Shown here: in pieces, positions 45,044 to 53,972 of the stretch
How positions within the stretch are numbered: position 1 is the first letter of the stretch
Layout: the number at the start of each line of letters is the position of its first letter
Notes under the pieces: model-generated
The model's database searches: none
What the model saw: the letters and a program-made list of their open reading frames with translations, nothing else
Told to the model about the DNA's origin: nothing
Translations under genes and position numbers: made by a program
Assembly: GCF_002027705.1 (NCBI RefSeq)
Contig: NZ_MBTG01000072.1
Span: 124,001 to 188,000, forward strand
DNA from: Paenibacillus ferrarius
GTDB lineage: Bacteria > Bacillota > Bacilli > Paenibacillales > NBRC-103111
Direction: 5' to 3'
Length of the DNA: 64,000 nt

Positions 45044-45856
45044 CTATCGGTCCAATCTTAATGTCTTCATATCAAAAGCTTGAAATTCAAGGAGCGCCTC
45101 TGCGATCATGGCTCCATACCTTATGGTCATGGCCTGACCTTTGGCTATCGTAGCTGTCGTGGCATCACCCGAAATGCCGGATTCAGACAAATCATCCATG
45201 ACCCAAGCAAAGGCGCGATTGCGGAGTCCCAAATAACGTGATTCGGGATAATTCGGATATTCGGTTGGAGCCACTTCCATATGAACCCAATGCGGCAAGG
45301 CGGACATCACCAACGAGGTTTCCATGTCACCGGCATGAATACCAGCTTGTTTCTCAAGTGGGGTAAGCCATTCATCTGCGCCTCCAAGCCCGCCAGGATC
45401 TAGGCGAAATACAGCCAAGCCCGTTTCGATGCGAATTTCCCGCCCCATCATATTCAATAAATCCGTGTTGCCCCCATGCGTGTTCACGAGTACTAATTTG
45501 CGGAAACCGCTTCTGCTGAGGCTTTTGGCAATGTCCATCACGACAGCCATCAGCGTCATCGCCGACAACGTAATTGTGCCTGGATGTCCTAAGTGCTCTG
45601 TGCTTTTCCCATAAGGAATCGCAGGCAGCAGCCAAATATTCGCTTCGTCCGGCAGCTGCTCGAAAGCTTCTGTTAATAGCACCTCGGAAATTAAAGTATC
45701 TGTAAAGACAGGCATGTGAGGTCCGTGCTGTTCCACAGCGCCTACTGGCAGCACAATCAGAGCATCTTCCTTTGGAACCTCTGCAACCTCCAGTTTACTT
45801 AGGCGAGGAAAAAAGTGACGATCCCATGCTTTCCCTGTATAACGACTGTATGCCAA
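45044..45856 (-). CDS. creatininase-family amidohydrolase
   Basis: 270-residue metal-dependent hydrolase. Ligand motifs VGAVEQHGPHMP, FTDT, YGKSTEHLGHPGT and LVNTHGGN are intact. Family members open cyclic amides (creatinine) or hydrolyse formamides and peptides in cofactor pathways (FAPy deformylase, MftE), so it probably opens or deformylates a cyclic N-compound here. TTG 45856 follows AAGGAGG at 8 bases; no ATG has a comparable site. Confidence 0.87.
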   Translation of the reverse strand: MAYSRYTGKAWDRHFFPRLSKLEVAEVPKEDALIVLPVGAVEQHGPHMPVFTDTLISEVLLTEAFEQLPDEANIWLLPAIPYGKSTEHLGHPGTITLSAMTLMAVVMDIAKSLSRSGFRKLVLVNTHGGNTDLLNMMGREIRIETGLAVFRLDPGGLGGADEWLTPLEKQAGIHAGDMETSLVMSALPHWVHMEVAPTEYPNYPESRYLGLRNRAFAWVMDDLSESGISGDATTATIAKGQAMTIRYGAMIAEALLEFQAFDMKTLRLDR

Positions 45857-45916
45857 GGTGACTACCTCCTTCTGTGTGCTAGGTGTGCACATCTTCGTAT
45901 GAAAAAAGATCCCGCC

Positions 45917-46687
45917 TCATAAGTGAGTAGTGGATCTTAAGCTTTCAAAGTTACATTCATTGCGATCCTGCTTGTGTGCTTGAAACAATTGCAAAGCAGC
46001 GGCCACATCCGCAACTCTTTCGCCCAACCTGGCAGCCATCAAGAGTTCCCGCGGATCTGGAGATAACGAACTGTCGGGTCCAGCCAAAGTTGAAGCGCCA
46101 TAAGGTGAACATCCAATGGCATCGGCTGTCAAATATTCTGGATTTTCCGAATAGGGCAATCCCACGAAAATCATGCCAAAATGAAACAACGGCACCATCG
46201 ACGTCAATATAGCTGCTTCATGTCCCGTGTGAATCGAAGCCGTGCTGTTGAATATCCCTGTCGGCTTTCCTTCTAACGCGCCTTCGATGCAAAGCTCCCC
46301 CGCCATTTCAAGAAATAACTTCACTTGGGAAGGCATGGTTCCGTAGTAGGTTGGAAATCCCCATAGAATGCCATCTGCCCAGCGCAAATCATCATTCGTT
46401 GCAAACGGAATTGCCTGCTGCAAGGTTTGTGCTGCTTCATATTTACTATAGCGATCTGTCAGACGGAATTGATGGGATAACACCTTGGCGCTTGCCAGCT
46501 TCTCATCTTCGGCTTGCGGTCGTTCTTTATCCTGCTGAATCACCCGGTTTTGCTGCGCAATCATTTCTGGAATTCGAACGATTCGCACGTCATGAGTTCC
46601 GAATTGACTGGCACCATCGGCAACCGCCTGCGCCATTTGAAAGACATGGCCGAATGCGCTGTAATAAATGACTAATAGGTTCGCCAT
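45917..46687 (-). CDS. WrbA-like flavodoxin-fold NAD(P)H:quinone oxidoreductase
   Basis: 256-residue FMN protein, longer than the usual 200 residues of WrbA because of an insertion around 45-85. LVIYYSAFGHVFQMAQAVADGA is the phosphate-binding loop, with GFPTYYGTMPSQVKLFLE and STASIHTGHEAAILTSMVPLFHFGM (blocks STASIHTGHE, FHFGMIFVGLPYS) matching WrbA. It could supply electrons to the Rieske oxygenase or FAD enzyme; no other ferredoxin or reductase gene is in the cluster. The start overlaps the upstream gene's end. AAAGGGTG precedes ATG 46687. Confidence 0.82.
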   Translation of the reverse strand: MANLLVIYYSAFGHVFQMAQAVADGASQFGTHDVRIVRIPEMIAQQNRVIQQDKERPQAEDEKLASAKVLSHQFRLTDRYSKYEAAQTLQQAIPFATNDDLRWADGILWGFPTYYGTMPSQVKLFLEMAGELCIEGALEGKPTGIFNSTASIHTGHEAAILTSMVPLFHFGMIFVGLPYSENPEYLTADAIGCSPYGASTLAGPDSSLSPDPRELLMAARLGERVADVAAALQLFQAHKQDRNECNFESLRSTTHL

Positions 46688-46697
46688 AGAGAAATCT

Positions 46698-48077
46698 TCA
46701 CCCTTTCGCGAATTCATGCTTATGAAAGGATACTTGTTCGCTTGCTTCCTTCCAAAACTGCGCTAATGCTGGCTCCTGCCACTCCGCTTTACTAGCTGCC
46801 ATTCGAACCCAGCTTCCTTGGCTATACACCCAGCGCCGTTCAGGCAGCAAGGTGAAAAGCTCTTCCGGCGTATTGGCGTCAACGACAACAAAATTCGCTT
46901 CATTCCCTGACTTGATGCTATGCGCTTGAAGTCCCAATACCTCTGCGGGAACATCTGTAATCATACGCAGCAGTGTGCGGAGATCAGCAGGCCGCCCCAT
47001 ATGGGCCGCATAGGAACCAATAAGCGCGATTTGCATTAGATCCCCCCTGCCAAACGGGTGAAAAGGATCATGAATATTATCCGAAGCGACAGCAATCGGA
47101 ATGCCGGCTTCCCAGATTTGCTTCAATCTGGTTACTCCCCGACGAACAGGGAAGCTATCGTGTCTGCCTTGCAAATACAGATTCACAGCAGGCAAGGATA
47201 CGGCTTTCAAACCAGCTTCTGCCATGCGCTCAATAATGCCATGGGCATCGTGATCGGTCATGGAAGCAAGTGCGCATAGATGGTCAACCGTCACTCTTCC
47301 CGAATAGCCTTCAGACTTCGTTTTCCATGAAATATGTTCAATCGTCCGCATGTTCGGATTATCGGTTTCATCACAATGAAGATCAATCGGCACATCGTAT
47401 TTCTCCGCCAATTGGAACATATAATCAATGTCTTCCTTCGCCGTTGATGACAAATGCGGTGCGCCGCCAATCCCATCTACGCCCATTCGCAAAGCTTCCT
47501 CAATCGCTTCAACATCCAGCGCCATGAAGTTGTAAGGACACATCGGGAATAGCTGCAAGCGGATGTAAGGCGCCAGCGCTTCTTTCGCCTCCAAAGCCGC
47601 TTCTATTGTACGTAAGGCTACCTCGCGCGAGGCTCTTAAGTTGAAATCCAGATGAGTTCGAATGTGCGTTGTGCCAAAGGACAAAGCTTGCAACGAGGAA
47701 CGCATGATTCTTGATTTGATCTCATCCTTGCTGAAGGACGGGGATGCCAGCGAATAATTCCGCACGGCCTCTTCCAACGTTCCGCTTAGATTGTCCACTG
47801 AGGTTAACGAAAATGATTTGTCCAGATGCATGTGGGCATCGACAAAGCCAGGCAGCAGGATTTTACCTTCCAAATCAATAACCGGTATGCCTGACTCGCC
47901 TGCCCCTAGAGCAGATGCCCACCTTTCCAGTGAAACTGCACCAGGCTGGGCAGTATCCGCTTCTTGCTTCTGAATCTGCGTCCAGCTGCCATCTCGAATC
48001 GCTAGGCGATAAAAGCACTCTTCATCCTCCATAGGTAATCGAACATTGACGATATCCAGATTCGTTACAGAAGCCAA
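46698..48077 (-). CDS. cytosine-deaminase-like amidohydrolase (first copy)
   Basis: 459-residue amidohydrolase of the CodA branch, longer than CodA (about 425) through an N-terminal beta region and a C-terminal tail. Metal and catalytic motifs: PGFVDAHMHLD, THIRTHLDF, IDLHCDETDNPN, VTVDHLCAL, VASDNIHDPF. TTG 48077 lies 8 bases after TAGGAGG; GTG 48086 overlaps the site. Substrate unknown; deamination of an amino- or imino-heterocycle fits the family. Confidence 0.82.
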   Translation of the reverse strand: MASVTNLDIVNVRLPMEDEECFYRLAIRDGSWTQIQKQEADTAQPGAVSLERWASALGAGESGIPVIDLEGKILLPGFVDAHMHLDKSFSLTSVDNLSGTLEEAVRNYSLASPSFSKDEIKSRIMRSSLQALSFGTTHIRTHLDFNLRASREVALRTIEAALEAKEALAPYIRLQLFPMCPYNFMALDVEAIEEALRMGVDGIGGAPHLSSTAKEDIDYMFQLAEKYDVPIDLHCDETDNPNMRTIEHISWKTKSEGYSGRVTVDHLCALASMTDHDAHGIIERMAEAGLKAVSLPAVNLYLQGRHDSFPVRRGVTRLKQIWEAGIPIAVASDNIHDPFHPFGRGDLMQIALIGSYAAHMGRPADLRTLLRMITDVPAEVLGLQAHSIKSGNEANFVVVDANTPEELFTLLPERRWVYSQGSWVRMAASKAEWQEPALAQFWKEASEQVSFHKHEFAKG

Positions 48078-48101
48078 TACGGCCACCTCCTAGGTTTCTC
48101 C

Positions 48102-49181
48102 TTATTTCTTAGGCATAAATTGTGTGGTGAACACTTTATCAATGCTTTCTGCGGATTTAAGTATGCCCACATCTACGAGCTGCTTTTGCACTTCTTCCCA
48201 GCGTTCTTTGGTCATAATGCCAGTTCCTTTGGTCGCTGCATCTCCACCGAAAACAAAATCCATTTCTTTGGCAGCACTGAATTTCATCATATCCAAGCCC
48301 ATATCCGGATTCTTCTCTTTAATGCTTGGATTGATCTCTTCGGAGTGGTCCTTGTAGTAATCCCAGCCTTTGACGGTAGCTTCAACGAACGCTTTCACTT
48401 GGTCAGGGTGCTCAGCAATCATTTTCTCCGTTGTAAAATACACACCCGCATAGATGTTGTAACCCGAGTCTGCATTGAGCAAGGTTCCGAATTCAACTTT
48501 TTGCTGTTCCAACGTGAATGGCTCGCTTGTCACATAGCCTTGTGTTAAAGCATTTTTATCATTGACAAAGTTGACTAATTGACCTGTATATTTCATTTCT
48601 TGAGCATTGTCTAATTTATATTTCTTTTTCATAAACTGCCAGAAGCTTGCCGTTGAAGCCACATACACCTTATGCCCATTTAAATCCGAGAAATCTTTGA
48701 TCCCTGAATCTTTGTGATAGAACAACGCTTGCGGACTTTTCTGCATGGAAGTTGCGATAGCAACAACTGGAATTCCTTCTTGTCTGGCTACCAAGATATC
48801 ATCGCCATTGGCCATACCGAATTGAGCTTTGCCTGAAGCGACAATTTGTGTAGAAGAAACCGAAGGGCCACCAGGCATTAGCGTCATATCAAATCCTGCA
48901 TCCTTGTAATATCCTTTGGCCAAAGCTGCAAAGTTGCCACCATGCTCAGGTTCTGCGAACCAGTTCAGAACAAGCGTCGATGGAACCACAGCCTTAGGAG
49001 CCGCTAACGTGGCAGCCGGAGATACGGAAGCCGCAGCAGCAGTAGACGGTGCTGGTGTTGTTGAAACCGATGTGCTTGAGCTGCCGCATGCGGCAAGCAT
49101 ACTCGAGATCATCACTAAGCTGAGCGATACGACCACTGGACGTTTGGCAACAAGCACGTTCGTAAATTGAATTCGTTTCAT
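48102..49181 (-). CDS. NMT1/THI5-like ABC substrate-binding lipoprotein
   Basis: 359-residue receptor. Signal peptide with lipobox MLAAC near residue 32, then a Ser/Thr/Ala/Pro linker. The NMT1/THI5-like fold shows VLNWFAEPEHGGNFAALAKGYYKDAGFDM in blocks (NWFAEPEHGG, AKGYYKDAGFD) and IVASGKAQFGMANGDDILVAR. The LNWFxxxxHGG opening is that of pyrimidine-precursor and riboflavin-type receptors, favouring a flat N-heterocycle as ligand over a sulfonate. It has its own promoter at 49239-49267. GGAGGGG precedes the ATG. Confidence 0.87.
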   Translation of the reverse strand: MKRIQFTNVLVAKRPVVVSLSLVMISSMLAACGSSSTSVSTTPAPSTAAAASVSPAATLAAPKAVVPSTLVLNWFAEPEHGGNFAALAKGYYKDAGFDMTLMPGGPSVSSTQIVASGKAQFGMANGDDILVARQEGIPVVAIATSMQKSPQALFYHKDSGIKDFSDLNGHKVYVASTASFWQFMKKKYKLDNAQEMKYTGQLVNFVNDKNALTQGYVTSEPFTLEQQKVEFGTLLNADSGYNIYAGVYFTTEKMIAEHPDQVKAFVEATVKGWDYYKDHSEEINPSIKEKNPDMGLDMMKFSAAKEMDFVFGGDAATKGTGIMTKERWEEVQKQLVDVGILKSAESIDKVFTTQFMPKK

Positions 49182-49238
49182 TTGAACTTCCCCTCCATAT
49201 TTGGTTTTCTCTACAAATCAGGTATCAACCTTTAGTCA

Positions 49239-49267
49239 AATATAGATTCACAGCACATGCGCGTCAA
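49239..49267 (-). promoter_or_regulatory. promoter of the binding-protein gene
   Basis: TTGACG at 49262-49267 and TATATT at 49239-49244 with a 17-bp spacer on the minus strand. It could drive the importer and downstream enzymes separately from the two genes upstream. Confidence 0.65.
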
Positions 49268-49380
49268 CGCAATTACTTACGTTTTGTTTTTAATTACAAT
49301 AAATAGTACGTCTTTTCATTCCAATTCCAAGATATATGTTTATTTTTTACAATATATTTACACGAAAGACGAACATTCCA

Positions 49381-50376
49381 TTAAATCACTCCAACTTTAA
49401 CTCCTAATTCCTTCAGCCAGCGACGATACGCAATGGAGAACCGATCCACCTTATGGTTCAGTTCAACTTGAAGATCGAGCGGCAGCAATTCCGGCTTCTG
49501 ACTCTCAATTACCTTGGCATCCTGATCAAAAACAATATCCTGGAAATGGATAAAGTTAGCATCATCCACGTCATAGGCATAATTGCGCGAAACCATCATG
49601 AACACGACGCATTCTTCGGCTGCAACCGGCAATACGGTGAGCATAATCCACAAGGTCTGACCGTTGCTCGGATCCGCTTTGGACAGTCGCGCCGACAGCG
49701 GACGATAGACTTCCTTCCTATAAACGTAAGTCGTGCCTTCCTTTTTGTCCGAACCCGAATGAGCCACCGGCTGGAAAATCGGAATATTTTCGATATAAAT
49801 ACGTTCCTTCTCCTTCACCACCTGAAAGTCAGGCAGCTCCGCATAATCTGGGTGACCCAGCAGATTCTGATGCACGAACATCAAGTGAGCAAAGTCCGTG
49901 AAATTTTCAATTACGCGTGTTCCCGCTGCTGCTACCTTGTAAGGACCGCAGGGCAATGGACGATACTCCGGATTGGCAAACTCTTCAAAATGAGGCAATG
50001 GCGCAGCAACTTCGCCAATACATACCCAAATGAAGCCGTATTTTTCCTCACAGGCATAGACCTGCGCTTTGGCTCTGGCCGGGATTTTCTCGCCTTTGGA
50101 TTGCGCAGGAATACAAACACATTGACCAGAGGAATCATACTGCCAGCCATGATAAGGGCAGACGAGAATGTCATCCTGCACCCAGCCCTTGGACAGCATC
50201 GCTCCACGATGAATACAGAGATCCTGCAGCGCATGCACGCCCTTGCTTGAGCGGTAAATAGCTACTCTCTCCCCGAGCACAATAACTCCCACCGGTTGGT
50301 CTTTCAGTTCAGATGCCAGATAAACCGCGTGCCAATCATTTTCAAGAACAGGATCCTGCAGTCGCTCTAATGCCAT
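49381..50376 (-). CDS. Rieske non-heme iron oxygenase
   Basis: 331-residue terminal oxygenase. The Rieske 2Fe-2S ligands are CIHRGA (Cys54, His56) and CPYHGW (Cys73, His76). The mononuclear iron region is NFTDFAHLMFVHQNLLGHPD. This layout belongs to the O/N-demethylase and monooxygenase group (vanillate demethylase, NdmA-like) more than to ring dihydroxylating dioxygenases. It needs an outside reductase; none is encoded nearby other than the flavoproteins in the cluster. ATG 50376 is 9 bases from GGAGG. Confidence 0.88.
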   Translation of the reverse strand: MALERLQDPVLENDWHAVYLASELKDQPVGVIVLGERVAIYRSSKGVHALQDLCIHRGAMLSKGWVQDDILVCPYHGWQYDSSGQCVCIPAQSKGEKIPARAKAQVYACEEKYGFIWVCIGEVAAPLPHFEEFANPEYRPLPCGPYKVAAAGTRVIENFTDFAHLMFVHQNLLGHPDYAELPDFQVVKEKERIYIENIPIFQPVAHSGSDKKEGTTYVYRKEVYRPLSARLSKADPSNGQTLWIMLTVLPVAAEECVVFMMVSRNYAYDVDDANFIHFQDIVFDQDAKVIESQKPELLPLDLQVELNHKVDRFSIAYRRWLKELGVKVGVI

Positions 50377-50404
50377 AACAATCATCCTCCGTTAGTCTTA
50401 TTTT

Positions 50405-51790
50405 TCACTCGATAGTGGCGAAAATAGGGTACTGCCCAGCCAGCTTGCTGCGCAGAATATCAACTCTTGCCTGAGCTCTTTGCAAAACCTCCCGCTCGTC
50501 GATCCACGTGCTTCTCCCATGTTCAACGACAACCTGCCCGCCGACCATGACAAGATCAACATCATTGCCATTGGCGTTATACACCAAAGATGAGGAGGCA
50601 CGATGTACAGGACTTATATGCGCCTTCAACATATCGACGGTTACGATATCCGCTTTCTTCCCCGGCTCAAGACTGCCCAAATCCGCACTACGTCCTACGG
50701 CCTTGGCACCATTCACCGTTGCCATTCGCAGAACATCCATCGGAGGCAGCAACGTCGCGTCCAGCTCATTCACTTTGTGCAGACATGCCGTGAACTTCAA
50801 CACCTCCAAATTGTCTTGGCAGTTGTTGCTGCCCGGTCCATCCGTGCCTAAAGCAACATTAATGCCCATTTTCAGCATTTCCGGCACTCGGGCTACACCA
50901 GAAGCTAAATACATATTGGAGACTGGGCAATGAATGACAGAAGCTTGCTTAGCTTTGATCAGCTCCAATTCGCCATCATCCAGCCACACCCCATGAACGA
51001 CTTGCGTTCGCTCACCCAACAGGCCTACTTCATTCAGCAGCTCCAAATTGCGCAGGCCATAGCGAGCCATCGTAGTATCGATCTGTTCTCTCGTTTCAGC
51101 GACATGAACGTGTGAGATTAGCTTGCGTTCTTGACTGAAAACCGCCGCTTTCTCGAGATATCCCCTGGAGCAGCCGTACAGGTTCAGCGGTCCGAGAGCG
51201 ATTCGAATACGGCCGGACGCAGCGCCATCCCATTCATCAAGCAAGCGATCTGTGCTGCCAAAGATCATCTCCTCCGTTTCCCGCAAGCGTATTTCCCCAG
51301 CCAAATCTGAGCCCCCTCGAGCCAAATGCCCTCGAATCCCCGAATCGACCATCGCCCGCAGCACACTCGCGTCGTTCTCCGGATACGTGTGAATATAATG
51401 ATGGTCCATCATATACGTAGCGCCTGATTTTAAATTTTCGATACATCCAATTAATGCGGCCAAATAGAAATCTTCCGGTTCCATGGCAAGGCTCATAGGC
51501 CATATAATTTCCTTAAGCCACTGGGCTAAAGGCGAATGGTCGGATACCCCTCTCATGAAGGTTTGGAACAAGTGGGTGTGTCCGTTAATGATCCCGGGAA
51601 TAACCACTTTACCTGCTGCATTGTAGCTGTATGATGACTTCGCAAGCAGATAATCCATACTTCCGTCTGTTTTCCACTCACCTACTTCCTTGATGACATC
51701 ATGCTCCATATACACATAGCCAGGTTTAAATATCTGATTGGCGGCATTCATCGTTAATACGGTGCCGTTATAAATCAGTTTATTTGACAT
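50405..51790 (-). CDS. TrzN/AtzA/SsnA-like amidohydrolase
   Basis: 461-residue amidohydrolase of the nucleobase deaminase/chlorohydrolase branch. Ligands: NGHTHLFQTFMRG (His71, His73), HVHVAET, VVHGVWLDD and GTDGPGSNNCQD. Relatives deaminate 8-oxoguanine, S-adenosylhomocysteine, guanine or dechlorinate triazines. First gene of the catabolic cluster, behind an almost consensus promoter and opposite an Lrp-type gene. The substrate is probably an amino-substituted N-heterocycle. Confidence 0.86.
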   Translation of the reverse strand: MSNKLIYNGTVLTMNAANQIFKPGYVYMEHDVIKEVGEWKTDGSMDYLLAKSSYSYNAAGKVVIPGIINGHTHLFQTFMRGVSDHSPLAQWLKEIIWPMSLAMEPEDFYLAALIGCIENLKSGATYMMDHHYIHTYPENDASVLRAMVDSGIRGHLARGGSDLAGEIRLRETEEMIFGSTDRLLDEWDGAASGRIRIALGPLNLYGCSRGYLEKAAVFSQERKLISHVHVAETREQIDTTMARYGLRNLELLNEVGLLGERTQVVHGVWLDDGELELIKAKQASVIHCPVSNMYLASGVARVPEMLKMGINVALGTDGPGSNNCQDNLEVLKFTACLHKVNELDATLLPPMDVLRMATVNGAKAVGRSADLGSLEPGKKADIVTVDMLKAHISPVHRASSSLVYNANGNDVDLVMVGGQVVVEHGRSTWIDEREVLQRAQARVDILRSKLAGQYPIFATIE

Positions 51791-51876
51791 GTGACCACCC
51801 CCTAATAATTCTAAAATGTTAATTTATCTACCACTAATTTAAAGAATCTTTGTTTTGTGTTATGTTTATTGACACG

Positions 51877-51905
51877 ATTATATGTGTGATCGAATATTCA
51901 GTCAA
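51877..51905 (-). promoter_or_regulatory. main promoter of the catabolic cluster
   Basis: TTGACT at 51900-51905, 17-bp spacer, TATAAT at 51877-51882 on the minus strand, about 90 bases upstream of the first amidohydrolase. Confidence 0.75.
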
Positions 51906-52001
51906 CTAACTTTGTAAATAAGAACATCCTGAATAGTTACGTTTTGGTGTTCATTTTCGGTATTTCGGTTAACAATAGCTTCGTTTTCGCTATGATTTTG
52001 C

Positions 52002-52017
52002 TTTTTGTATACAAAAA
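52002..52017. promoter_or_regulatory. 16-bp perfect palindrome upstream of the Lrp-type gene
   Basis: TTTTTGTATACAAAAA lies 54 bases before the regulator's ATG, in the divergent promoter region. Its symmetry and place suit an operator for the Lrp-type protein; binding is inferred. Confidence 0.5.
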
Positions 52018-52070
52018 CTTCTTTTCTAGCAACAATTGTATATATTTTAGATTTCAAAGGAGATGAGCGT

Positions 52071-52532
52071 ATGTTAGATCTGCCTCACCTTGATCAAGTG
52101 GATCAGGATATCATCAAATTACTGCATGACAATGGACGAATGTCTTTTGCCAAAATCGGTGAAACCCTTAATCTATCTCGTGTTGCCATTCAGAAGCGCG
52201 TGGAAAATCTGATTGAACAAGATGTCATCGAGAACTTCACAGTTCGTTTGAATGTGACGAAGCTTGGGAAAGTGGTCAGTGCCTTTTTTGAGGTTGAAGT
52301 GGAGCCGCGGTATGTCGAAGAGGTCGGGAATTTACTGGCAGACGACGCCAATGTCATCAGTATTTATCAAATGACGGGGTCCAGCTCACTCCATATGCAC
52401 GCCCTGCTCAAAGATGACGCTTCACTGGAGGACTTCCTTTATCAAAACATCTATAAGCTAAAAGGCGTAGTGCGGGTCAACACCCAAGTTGTCATCAAAC
52501 GATTCAAACAAGGCACTGGACTGGAGTTGTAG
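52071..52532 (+). CDS. Lrp/AsnC family transcriptional regulator
   Basis: 153-residue regulator. HTH at about 10-55 (QDIIKLLHDNGRMSFAKIGETLNLSRVAIQKRVENLIEQDVI in the expected order). The RAM ligand-binding domain at about 65-150 has VVSAFFEVEVEPRYVEEVG and the GSSSLHMHALLKD turn. ATG 52071 follows AAAGGAG at 8 bases; the frame extends upstream without a site. Divergent from the catabolic cluster and likely its controller, with a pathway intermediate as effector. Ends in a strong terminator. Confidence 0.9.
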   Translation: MLDLPHLDQVDQDIIKLLHDNGRMSFAKIGETLNLSRVAIQKRVENLIEQDVIENFTVRLNVTKLGKVVSAFFEVEVEPRYVEEVGNLLADDANVISIYQMTGSSSLHMHALLKDDASLEDFLYQNIYKLKGVVRVNTQVVIKRFKQGTGLEL

Positions 52533-52550
52533 GATCGCACACTGAAAAAC

Positions 52551-52598
52551 AAAAAGCCTATAAGTCCCTGAAAAAGGGACTTATAGGCTTTTGTTTTT
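52551..52598 (+). terminator. intrinsic terminator of the Lrp-type gene
   Basis: AAAAGCCTATAAGTCCC ... GGGACTTATAGGCTTTT, a perfect 17-bp stem with a 7-base loop, then GTTTTT. Confidence 0.9.
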
Positions 52599-52699
52599 AA
52601 CCGAAATTTGCTGCTGTTTACATAAATGACGAACGCGAGTTGATAAAATGAATTTCTGAGGATTTTGCGCCTTCATTTGCTCAGGGCGTAAGGTTCAAA

Positions 52700-52895
52700 T
52701 ACGAGAATGCCTGCAAAAATACAGGTATTTCTGGCGGAATCGGCTGAAAAACAGAAAAGCCTGCGATTATGCAGGCTTCTTCAGCATTTCCATCCTCTAA
52801 TCACGAAAAAGCCCCAAAAGCCTGCATAATCGCAGGAATCTATGGATTCGGACCCTTCCATGACCAAAAAGGATGCACATTTGCAGGAATTTAGC
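52700..52895 (-). repeat. four-hairpin interspersed element, copy 2 (inverted)
   Basis: CCTGC-N6-GCAGG modules at 52710, 52758 (20-bp version AGCCTGC...GCAGGCT), 52821 and a half-decayed one near 52873. Read on the minus strand, module order, spacing and decay pattern reproduce copy 1 at 19735-19935. It lies between the Lrp-type terminator and the stop of yhaM. The rest of 52599-52924 shows no gene. Confidence 0.8.
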
Positions 52896-52924
52896 AAAAT
52901 AAACAGGGTATATTCAGTATCAAC

Positions 52925-53881
52925 TTATAAGTTCAACCGATACATCGCTTTATTCTCTAGACCGCGAATCATCGGTGTCCATGCTTCTGTTTCCGGTGTC
53001 GTTAGCAGCGTATCCTCCACCATTTGCAGCTTCGCATCCATGGAATCAATATAATGAAGAGCAACCGCCTCTGGAATTTGAGGCAGTACCGGACTTCCCC
53101 ACTCAGGTAGATTATGATGGGACAGCACAATATGCTGCAGGCCGATAACCACATCGGATTGAAGATCAATCCCGAGGTTAAGCGCCGCTTCGGTTATCCA
53201 GTTCGAGGCCATCGAGATATGTCCGAGCAGCTTCCCCTGCACGCTGTAATCACTAACGATTCCCATCTGTGCAATCATTTCTTCCGGCTTCGCGATGTCA
53301 TGCAGAATAATGCCTGCTTTAATTAAATCCGCATTGAGGAATGGACGCTGCTTGCAAATAAATTCACCAATCTCAAGCATGCGCACGATGTGATAAGCTA
53401 GACCGGCAAAATAGGCATGATGATGCGTTTTGGCTGCCGGATAATGATTCAGTTTATCTGCGACTTTGGTAACACAGAACGAAACGATCGACTTGATCGT
53501 CGGATTCGTGATGCTCTCCTGAACTTGATTTATCGTATGAATAAGATCAACTGGACTAATAGGCGCCGAACGGATGAAATCCGTCATTTGAATGCCATCC
53601 TCAGGCAGCGCTTTGCGCAAGCGGCCAATCTTCACTTGCAGCTTATCGCGGTACGTTTGGATGACGCCTTGGACCTTCACCAAGGTCATGGGAAAGAACG
53701 TTTCTTTATCCGTCGCGCTGACATCCCACATCTTCGCTGAAATTTGGCCGCTAGCATCACACAGAATAATGTCCATGAAATCCTTGGCAGGCGTCGTATT
53801 CGTTTGTTTCACTTCAAGCTCTTTGATAAGATAAAATCCGACAAACTCGTCAGGTGCTTGCATTTGCTTAATTAAAGTCAT
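52925..53881 (-). CDS. yhaM: 3'-5' exoribonuclease YhaM family protein
   Basis: 318-residue protein. An N-terminal OB-fold nucleic-acid domain (about 10-90, FVGFYLIKELEVKQT ... DIILCDASGQISAKMWD) is followed by an HD phosphohydrolase domain: HHHAYFAGLAYHIVRM, GIILHDIAKPEE, LLGHISMA and HIVLSHHNLPEWGSP. This matches YhaM/CBF1 exoribonucleases that trim RNA and DNA 3' ends. ATG 53881 follows GGAGGA at 6 bases. It is about 100 bases from DUF429 on the other strand and near the RNA-repair operon, but not part of it. Confidence 0.92.
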   Translation of the reverse strand: MTLIKQMQAPDEFVGFYLIKELEVKQTNTTPAKDFMDIILCDASGQISAKMWDVSATDKETFFPMTLVKVQGVIQTYRDKLQVKIGRLRKALPEDGIQMTDFIRSAPISPVDLIHTINQVQESITNPTIKSIVSFCVTKVADKLNHYPAAKTHHHAYFAGLAYHIVRMLEIGEFICKQRPFLNADLIKAGIILHDIAKPEEMIAQMGIVSDYSVQGKLLGHISMASNWITEAALNLGIDLQSDVVIGLQHIVLSHHNLPEWGSPVLPQIPEAVALHYIDSMDAKLQMVEDTLLTTPETEAWTPMIRGLENKAMYRLNL

Positions 53882-53972
53882 TTGATATCCTCCACTTGTC
53901 ATTAGAAACATTATACTACGAAAATGATAAAATGGATGAATGGAACCCAATAGAAATTTCAGGAGACGTTTT

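Noticed and set aside
49453..50250. A 265-codon plus-strand frame opposite the Rieske oxygenase
   Set aside because: The opposite strand carries an intact Rieske protein with all ligands; this frame has no recognisable motif.
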